A stretch of DNA of 12,156 nucleotides, from contig JAJXTA010000027.1 of assembly GCA_021784265.1 (NCBI GenBank), positions 1 through 12,156 on the forward strand, read 5' to 3'. Positions within the stretch are counted from its first letter, which is position 1, and every line of letters begins with the position of its first letter. This DNA is from a bacterium (GTDB taxonomy: Bacteria > Verrucomicrobiota > Verrucomicrobiia > Limisphaerales > J093). A model generated the notes under the pieces. The model saw only the letters and a program-made list of their open reading frames with translations, had not been told where the DNA came from and did no database searches. Below are positions 7,611 to 12,156 of the stretch, one piece after another. Made by a program: the position numbers and the translations under genes.

Positions 7611-7642
7611 CCGCGCGCGCGGGCGGTCCGCCGCGCGGCGCC
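7611..7642 (-). terminator. dense GC palindromes after the cytochrome gene, possible transcript end
   Basis: Overlapping palindromes fill this stretch: CCGCGCGCGCGG at 7611-7622, GGCGG-T-CCGCC at 7622-7632, and CGCCGCGCGGCG at 7629-7640. On the minus strand, right after the cytochrome stop, the RNA could fold into a stem of about 10 GC pairs with one bulged base. No U-tract follows, so this is not a textbook intrinsic terminator. It separates the cytochrome gene from the candidate LOG promoter, which is where a transcript end or pause would be expected. Confidence 0.35.
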
Positions 7643-7644
7643 GT

Positions 7645-8841
7645 TCAGGGCGCGGGCGGGTTGCCCGGAGCGGCGGGCGCCCCCCCGCTGGCCGAACTTG
7701 GGGCTTTCTTGAGCGAGGCGAGATAGGTGACCAAGTCCACCAGGTCTTGCGTGGTCATCGCCTGCTGGAGGCCGGTCGGCATAATCGAGAGTTTTTGCCG
7801 CTCGCGTTTGACGATGTCTCTCTTCTGGTAGCGGGTCACGATCCCGCCCACGGTCTTCATCGCCAGCTCGTCCGGTGTTTCGCTGGCGATCAACCCATAG
7901 ACCTCGTCGCCCTCGCGCAGCTCGATCTGCCACGCTTCGTACCCGAAGGCGATCCCCGCGCTCGGGTCCAGGATGGCCTCCAGCAGCGCCTCTTTGCCGA
8001 GCTTGGTGCCGATCTCGGACAGATTGGGGCCAAAATCAATCCCTTGCCCGCGCACTTGGTGGCAGTTGGAACAGCCGACGGTGGCGCGGTGGAACACCGC
8101 CGCCCCGCGCGTCGCGTCCCCGGGCATCTGGGCCAAAAGCGCCAAGGGGGGCAGCGGTTGGGCGTTGCGGGCCTGCGGCAAGGGGAGGACCTGAGCCGCC
8201 TCCGCCTTGAGGGCCGGCCAACGGACCATGTTCAACTCCGTGCTGGCGGTCAGCCGGAGGTCGGGCGAGAGGTGGCCCTGGCGGGCGAGTGCGAGGAGGG
8301 CGGCGGCGCCCTCTTGGACCTGGACCAGCGCCCGCACGACCGCCTGGCGGGTGGCCAAGTCCCGCCCGGAGTCGCTCACCAGCGGGGCGAGCATCGGCAC
8401 GACCCGTTGGTCCGCCGTGTGGCCCAGGGCCTCGACGGCGGCCCGCGCCCGGGGGCCGGTCAAGGCCGCCCGCACGCCCGTCAAATCGCCGTCCCGGAGG
8501 AGGAGCCGCATCGCCCGCACCCCGGCCCCCGTGTTCGGGTGACTCAAAGCGAAGTCCAGCAGCGCGGGGTGCTGGCCGGGGAGGTGGAAGGCGTCCACGA
8601 TCTCGACGAACTGGGGGGTGCCCTGGGCCTGCGCCAGGACCTTCAGCAGGGCGGCCTTGACCGCGGGATTGGCGTCCAGGTCGATCCCCTGGAGGCGGCG
8701 GAGGGCTTCCCAGGCAATCGTAGGCGGACGCGCCGGGGCCTCTCCCGCCGCCGGCGACGGGTCGCCGCCTCGCCCCCGGAGCCCGGTCCCCAGGAGGGCG
8801 GCGCAGAGCGCTAATCGCACCCATTTTTTCCGCGCATACAT
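7645..8841 (-). CDS. secreted c-type cytochrome, planctomycete/verrucomicrobial TIGR02603 type, with HEAT-like region
   Basis: This 398-residue protein has a basic start (MYARKKW), a hydrophobic stretch to about residue 20, and no clear lipobox, consistent with export. Residues about 45-225 are Ala/Leu-rich helical repeats resembling HEAT/PBS-lyase repeats. The C-terminal domain holds one haem site, CSNCH (257-261), followed by GPNLSEIG, ILDPSAGIAFGYEAWQI, and the probable distal haem ligand M354 in IMPTGL. This pattern is characteristic of the CxxCH domain family expanded in Planctomycetes and Verrucomicrobia, which suggests periplasmic electron transfer. The tail is Ala/Pro/Ser-rich. ATG 8841 is preferred over the adjacent TTG 8844 because AAGGAG lies 8 bases upstream. 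Family members are usually much longer and carry a dehydrogenase-like propeller domain that is absent here. No redox partner is visible nearby. Confidence 0.88.
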   Translation of the reverse strand: MYARKKWVRLALCAALLGTGLRGRGGDPSPAAGEAPARPPTIAWEALRRLQGIDLDANPAVKAALLKVLAQAQGTPQFVEIVDAFHLPGQHPALLDFALSHPNTGAGVRAMRLLLRDGDLTGVRAALTGPRARAAVEALGHTADQRVVPMLAPLVSDSGRDLATRQAVVRALVQVQEGAAALLALARQGHLSPDLRLTASTELNMVRWPALKAEAAQVLPLPQARNAQPLPPLALLAQMPGDATRGAAVFHRATVGCSNCHQVRGQGIDFGPNLSEIGTKLGKEALLEAILDPSAGIAFGYEAWQIELREGDEVYGLIASETPDELAMKTVGGIVTRYQKRDIVKRERQKLSIMPTGLQQAMTTQDLVDLVTYLASLKKAPSSASGGAPAAPGNPPAP

Positions 8842-8849
8842 CAAAGCAA

Positions 8850-8855
8850 CTCCTT
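8850..8855 (-). promoter_or_regulatory. ribosome-binding site of the cytochrome gene
   Basis: AAGGAG on the minus strand lies 8 bases before ATG 8841 and 5 before TTG 8844. The spacing favours ATG 8841 as the true start. It is the clearest Shine-Dalgarno in the window; most other genes here lack a good one. Confidence 0.7.
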
Positions 8856-8932
8856 AGCAGGTGTGGCCGGCTTCGACCAGCCTCTTCCGTGCGCCGCCGC
8901 GGCTGGCCCGGCATCGGCCGCGCGGCATTTGT

Positions 8933-8961
8933 TTGACCCTGCCCCACCCTTCCCCTAGCAT
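8933..8961 (+). promoter_or_regulatory. sigma-70-type promoter for serA
   Basis: TTGACC (8933-8938, 5 of 6 to consensus) is followed after exactly 17 bases by TAGCAT (8956-8961, 4 of 6). Transcription would start near 8968, giving a leader of about 30 bases before ATG 8999. An alternative in-frame ATG at 8960 overlaps this -10 element and would not be on the transcript, which supports the 8999 start. The promoter lies in the 157-bp divergent spacer shared with the cytochrome gene, for which no convincing promoter was found. Confidence 0.6.
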
Positions 8962-8998
8962 GCCCCCCTCTGTTGCTCGAACCGTTGATTCCGTGACT

Positions 8999-10588
8999 AT
9001 GAAGATCGTGGTGTGTGATCCCGTCTCGCCCAAAGGCATTGCCTTGTTGCGGCAGCGCGCCGAGTTTGCGGTGACGGTGCTGGAAAAGCGGCTGCCGGAG
9101 AGCGACCTGCTGCCGGTGGTCCGGGATGCGGCCGCCTTGATCGTGCGTTCGGAGACGAAGATCACCCGGGCGGTCATGGAGGGGGCTCCGCGGCTGCGGG
9201 TGGTGGGGCGCGCGGGGGTCGGCGTGGACAACGTGGACGTGGAAACGGCGACGCAGCGGGGTGTGGTGGTAATGAATACCCCGGGCGGCAACACCATCTC
9301 GACGGCGGAGCTCACCTTCTCGATGCTCATGGCCCTGGCCCGCAAGATCCCCCAGGCCCACGGCTCGATGAAGGCCGGCGAGTGGAATCGCAAGGCCTTC
9401 TCCGGCACCGAGCTGTACGGTAAGACCCTGGGCATCCTCGGGCTGGGGCGCATTGGCAGCGAGGTGGCCCGGCGCGCCATCGCCTTTGGGATGCGGGTAC
9501 TGGCGTATGATCCCTACCTCTCCCTCTCGCGCGCCAAAGCGCTCCAGGTCGAGGTGGTGGAGCTGGAGCAGCTCTACCCCCAGGTCGATTTCCTCACGGT
9601 GCACATGCCGATGAGCGAGGAAACCAAGGGCATGGTCAACGCCGCGGCCTTTGCCCAGATGCGTCGGGGAGTGCAGGTGCTCAACTGTGCCCGGGGTGGG
9701 ATTGTGAACGAGACGGACCTCCTGGCCGCCCTCCAGAGCGGGCAGGCGGCCGGGGCGGCCTTGGACGTCTATGAGCAGGAACCGCTTCCGAAAGACTCGC
9801 CGCTCCGCTCCCTGCCCCAGGTGATCATGACCCCCCATCTGGGGGCCAGCACTACCGAGGCCCAGGACAACGTCGGCATCGAGGTCGCCGAGGCGGTAAC
9901 CGAATACCTCTTGCACGGCGTGGTGCGCAACGCCGTCAACCTCCCGAATCTGGACGCCGCCACCTACGCGGTGGTGAAGCCCTATTTGAATCTGGGCGAA
10001 CGGCTGGGCCGACTGTTGGCCCAACTGGCCCCCAAACGCAACGACCGCCTGGTGGTGACCTACGGCGGCAAGGCTACCGAGCTGCCGGGCGATCCCATCA
10101 CCCGGGCCGTGTTGCAGGGTTTTCTGGAGTCCGCCGGCGGCAAAGACGTGAACCAAGTCAATGTGCGGGCGCTGGCCAGCGGCTTGGGGCTCTTGGTCGA
10201 GGAGATTAAATCGACGGAAAAGACCGACTTCAGCGAATGGCTGCATGTGGCCGCCCACGCCGGCCCGCAGCGGGTTTCAGCCGGCGGCACGTTTTTCAGT
10301 TCCCATCATCACCCGCGCATCGTGCGCTTGAACCATCAACCCGTCGAGATCGTGCCCGACGGAGTGCTGCTCTTCCTCAACAACCAAGACCGGCCGGGCA
10401 TCGTCGGCCACATTGGCACGTTGCTCGGGCAGCATGGGGTCAACATCGCCAGCATGACGCTGAATCGGGAGAGCGCCGGGGGCCAAGCCCTGACGGTTCT
10501 CAGCCTGGACAGTGTCCCGCCCGGACCCGTGCTCGAGGCCCTGCGGCAGGACCCGGCCATCAGCAACGTGCGGGTCGTGCGTCTCTAG
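8999..10588 (+). CDS. serA: D-3-phosphoglycerate dehydrogenase (SerA), long ACT-containing form
   Basis: This 529-residue cytosolic enzyme oxidises 3-phosphoglycerate with NAD to 3-phosphohydroxypyruvate, the first step of serine synthesis. It shows GRAGVGVDNVD (70-80), NTPGGNTISTAEL (93-105), the NAD-binding GLGRIG (148-153), and the catalytic triad R232 (in ARGG), E261 (in QEPL) and H280 (in TPHLGAST). The intervening ASB-type domain runs about 320-450. A C-terminal ACT domain (about 453-529, NNQDRPGIVGHIGTLLGQHG at 461-480) is the known site of serine feedback in related enzymes. The length equals the long SerA type. ATG 8999 begins exactly at the conserved MKIVVCDPVS; the frame is open upstream, but that part is unconserved and lies across the promoter. 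The isomerase gene starts 15 bp after the stop, so they are likely cotranscribed, although no functional link is known. Confidence 0.96.
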   Translation: MKIVVCDPVSPKGIALLRQRAEFAVTVLEKRLPESDLLPVVRDAAALIVRSETKITRAVMEGAPRLRVVGRAGVGVDNVDVETATQRGVVVMNTPGGNTISTAELTFSMLMALARKIPQAHGSMKAGEWNRKAFSGTELYGKTLGILGLGRIGSEVARRAIAFGMRVLAYDPYLSLSRAKALQVEVVELEQLYPQVDFLTVHMPMSEETKGMVNAAAFAQMRRGVQVLNCARGGIVNETDLLAALQSGQAAGAALDVYEQEPLPKDSPLRSLPQVIMTPHLGASTTEAQDNVGIEVAEAVTEYLLHGVVRNAVNLPNLDAATYAVVKPYLNLGERLGRLLAQLAPKRNDRLVVTYGGKATELPGDPITRAVLQGFLESAGGKDVNQVNVRALASGLGLLVEEIKSTEKTDFSEWLHVAAHAGPQRVSAGGTFFSSHHHPRIVRLNHQPVEIVPDGVLLFLNNQDRPGIVGHIGTLLGQHGVNIASMTLNRESAGGQALTVLSLDSVPPGPVLEALRQDPAISNVRVVRL

Positions 10589-10590
10589 CC

Positions 10591-10594
10591 GGAG
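10591..10594 (+). promoter_or_regulatory. ribosome-binding site of the peptidyl-prolyl isomerase gene
   Basis: GGAG lies in the 15-bp gap after the serA stop, 9 bases before ATG 10604. It supports that start and translation from a shared serA message. Confidence 0.5.
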
Positions 10595-10603
10595 CGACGC
10601 CGC

Positions 10604-11731
10604 ATGAAACGCGGTCTAGTGCGGCGGTTGGTCGTGGGCGGCGCCTTGCTCTGCTGGCCGCTAGGGGCGATGCGGGCCGCCGCCCCGGCGGCGCTCTTCG
10701 CCGACGATGTCGTGGCCAAAGGCGCCGGGTTCGAAATCCGGCGCAGTCAGTGGGACGATGCCGTCGGCGCGGTGAAAGCGGCCGCCGCCGCCCAAGGCCA
10801 GTCCATCCCGCAATCGCAGTGGCCAGACCTGGCGCGCCGGACCCTGGACCGGCTGATCCTCAACCGGATCCTGCTGCAGCAGGCCACCGCCGACGAGAAG
10901 GCCACGGCCAAGGAGGCAGCGGATAAGCTGATCGAGGCCACACGGCGCCAAGCTCAGACCGACGAGGCCTACCGCCGCCACCTCCTGGCGGTGGGGTTGA
11001 CGCCGGAACAGTTCCAACAGCGCGTCCTCGAGCAGGCCACCGTCGAGCGGGTCTTGGACCGGGAGATCAAAGCCAAGATCAACATCACCACCGACCAAGC
11101 CCGCGAGTTTTATGAGCACGGTCTGGACGGTCCGGCCAAGGCCCTCCAGACGACCGTCGCGCGGCTCGCCCAGACCGACACCAACTCGGTCTTCTACACC
11201 AACGCCAAGCAGAAGCTGGAGAACCTCCAGAAGGCCAATCTCGCCAAACTCGACCGGCCGGAAACGGTCCGCGTCAGCCATATCCTCCTCTACACCGTCG
11301 ATCGGGTCACCCGCCAGCCGCTCCCGGAGGCCACCCAGAAGACCAAACACGAGCTGGCCGAGAAGCTCGTTACCCGGCTCAAAGGCGGGGAGGATATTGG
11401 CACACTGGCCAAGGAGTTTTCCGAGGATCCCGAGGTGCAGCGGACCGGCGGCGAATACACGGTCGCGAGAGAGGGCGCGATGGCGCCGGAGCTGAAGACC
11501 GCCTTGTTCGCCCTCCCCACCAACCAAGTCAGCGACCTTATCACCACCCCGTACGGCTACCACGTCGCCGTGGTTCACGAACACCTCCCGGCGGGCAAAC
11601 CGCCCTTCGAAAAGCTCGAGCCGCAGATCAAGGAGTATCTGGCGAATCAGGCGGCGCAGGACCAGGTGCCAGCGTTTTTGGATCGCGTCAAAAAGGAGTA
11701 CCACGTCGAGGTCACGGCGACGCAGCCTTAA
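10604..11731 (+). CDS. exported parvulin-type peptidyl-prolyl isomerase (SurA/PrsA-like)
   Basis: This 375-residue protein has a basic N-terminus and hydrophobic stretch (MKRGLVRRLVVGGALLCWPLG) ending near AMRAAA, consistent with a signal peptide. Residues about 40-172 form a helical SurA_N-like chaperone domain (LDRLILNRILLQQA, LTPEQFQQRVLEQ). The parvulin domain (about 222-327) has VRVSHILLY with H226, GEDIGTLAKEFSEDPEVQ, and ITTPYGYHVAVVHE with H320. A charged C-terminal helix follows. It should assist folding of secreted or outer-membrane proteins by proline isomerisation in the periplasm. Residues about 174-217, between the SurA_N part and the parvulin domain, are an extra charged stretch where relatives usually have only a short linker. 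The common GDLGWF strand is replaced by GEYTVARE. Activity as an isomerase rather than a chaperone only is inferred. The gene converges on the pseudopilin gene with 19 bp between the stops. Confidence 0.9.
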   Translation: MKRGLVRRLVVGGALLCWPLGAMRAAAPAALFADDVVAKGAGFEIRRSQWDDAVGAVKAAAAAQGQSIPQSQWPDLARRTLDRLILNRILLQQATADEKATAKEAADKLIEATRRQAQTDEAYRRHLLAVGLTPEQFQQRVLEQATVERVLDREIKAKINITTDQAREFYEHGLDGPAKALQTTVARLAQTDTNSVFYTNAKQKLENLQKANLAKLDRPETVRVSHILLYTVDRVTRQPLPEATQKTKHELAEKLVTRLKGGEDIGTLAKEFSEDPEVQRTGGEYTVAREGAMAPELKTALFALPTNQVSDLITTPYGYHVAVVHEHLPAGKPPFEKLEPQIKEYLANQAAQDQVPAFLDRVKKEYHVEVTATQP

Positions 11732-11750
11732 CCGGGAGGCGACGGCGGCG

Positions 11751-12156
11751 CTACGGCGAGGCGGGCAACAAGACAGAGGCGCGGGCCTGCAACCATTGCA
11801 GATCGCGATTGGCCGGCAGCCACAAGGTCCAATGGTTGGGAATCCAGTTGGGCGACGATTCGGTGATGGTCCGCGGCTCCACCCAGCGGTGGTATTCGAC
11901 GTGGGTGTCGGTGAACGAGACCACCCCGCCGTGGTCGTGCTCCGCGGAAGGCAGGTGGTAGAACTGCCCCCCCGCCCCGAGCCGGATGACAAAGGCGGAG
12001 TGGCAGATGTTGCCGGGAGAAGTATCCACGAAGAGCAGCAGGCTCGAGGTGTCACCGCACGCCAAGTCGGCGGACTTATGGAAGTTCCAGAGCCGCGCGT
12101 CGTTGGATGGCGGGATGTCGTCCCGCGACCCCATGTAGGAGTTGAGCGCGTAGGTG
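11751..12156 (-). CDS. C-terminal part of a pseudopilin-like protein (H-X9-DG type), truncated by the window edge
   Basis: The last 134 codons of a minus-strand gene are visible, and the frame stays open to base 12156. The codons before the first in-window ATG (12134) read TYALNSY, matching the conserved YALN-Y motif of these proteins, so 12134 is not the start. HDHGGVVSFTDTHVEYHRWV and EPRT follow, with an H-X9-D pattern but T where glycine is usual. Near the end WLQAR matches the conserved W-LQ-R of verrucomicrobial members. Such proteins begin with a type IV pilin/type II secretion prepilin signal and one helix, which would lie to the right of the window. Their role is unclear; many verrucomicrobial and planctomycete genomes encode very many copies. 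Whether a type II secretion system is nearby cannot be seen. Confidence 0.8.
   Translation of the reverse strand, partial: TYALNSYMGSRDDIPPSNDARLWNFHKSADLACGDTSSLLLFVDTSPGNICHSAFVIRLGAGGQFYHLPSAEHDHGGVVSFTDTHVEYHRWVEPRTITESSPNWIPNHWTLWLPANRDLQWLQARASVLLPASP

Noticed and set aside
5680..8814. A plus-strand open frame of 1044 codons running antisense through the M16, LOG and cytochrome genes and both gaps between them.
   Set aside because: The sense genes have full family motifs. The antisense product is His/Gln/Arg/Gly-rich with no recognisable domain, which is the usual shadow of GC-rich codon use with third-position G/C.
8036..10258. A minus-strand open frame of 740 codons antisense to serA and overlapping the cytochrome gene in another frame.
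   Set aside because: serA is unmistakable on the plus strand. The antisense product is low-complexity and crosses the serA promoter and another gene's coding region.
10661..12055. A minus-strand open frame of 464 codons antisense to the isomerase and overlapping the pseudopilin in another frame.
   Set aside because: Both real genes have conserved motifs in their own frames. This product shows no family signal.

Overview
The window looks like chromosomal DNA from a GC-rich member of the Verrucomicrobiota or a close PVC relative. Two proteins point that way. One is a small secreted c-type cytochrome with the CxxCH...MPxGL domain common in Planctomycetes and Verrucomicrobia (TIGR02603 type). 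The other is a cut-off pseudopilin-like protein with the H-X9-D, EYHRW and WLQ-R endings seen in verrucomicrobial 'prepilin-type processing' proteins. No tRNA, rRNA, CRISPR array, transposase or attachment site is visible. No intergenic gap exceeds about 160 bp, so coding density is high.

Layout. Positions 30-2927 (+) hold two adjacent major-facilitator exporters of different families, a 14-helix DHA2/EmrB type followed 3 bp later by a 12-helix DHA3/EntS type. The reading frame ending in a TGATG overlap at position 30 may be the tail of an upstream partner gene. Positions 2970-8841 form a run of five minus-strand genes. In transcription order these are the cytochrome, a LOG-family nucleotide-binding protein, an M16 zinc protease, pabB and pabC. 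PabB and PabC overlap by 4 bp (ATGA) and carry out the two steps from chorismate to p-aminobenzoate for folate. PabA, which supplies ammonia, is not here.

At 8842-8998 a divergent spacer separates the cytochrome gene from serA. A good sigma-70 type promoter there points at serA and helps fix its start at 8999. serA (first step of serine synthesis) is followed 15 bp later by a secreted parvulin-type peptidyl-prolyl isomerase, probably on the same transcript. The pseudopilin gene converges on the isomerase gene and runs off the right edge.

Most of this is housekeeping and envelope biology, and I do not see a clearly new multi-gene system. The points most worth a second look are: a probable leaderless start for the LOG gene; a roughly 40-residue insertion before the parvulin domain; a stripped-down version of the usually large planctomycete/verrucomicrobial cytochrome; and a 45-residue Pro/Arg-rich tail on PabB that ends inside the pabC start codon.
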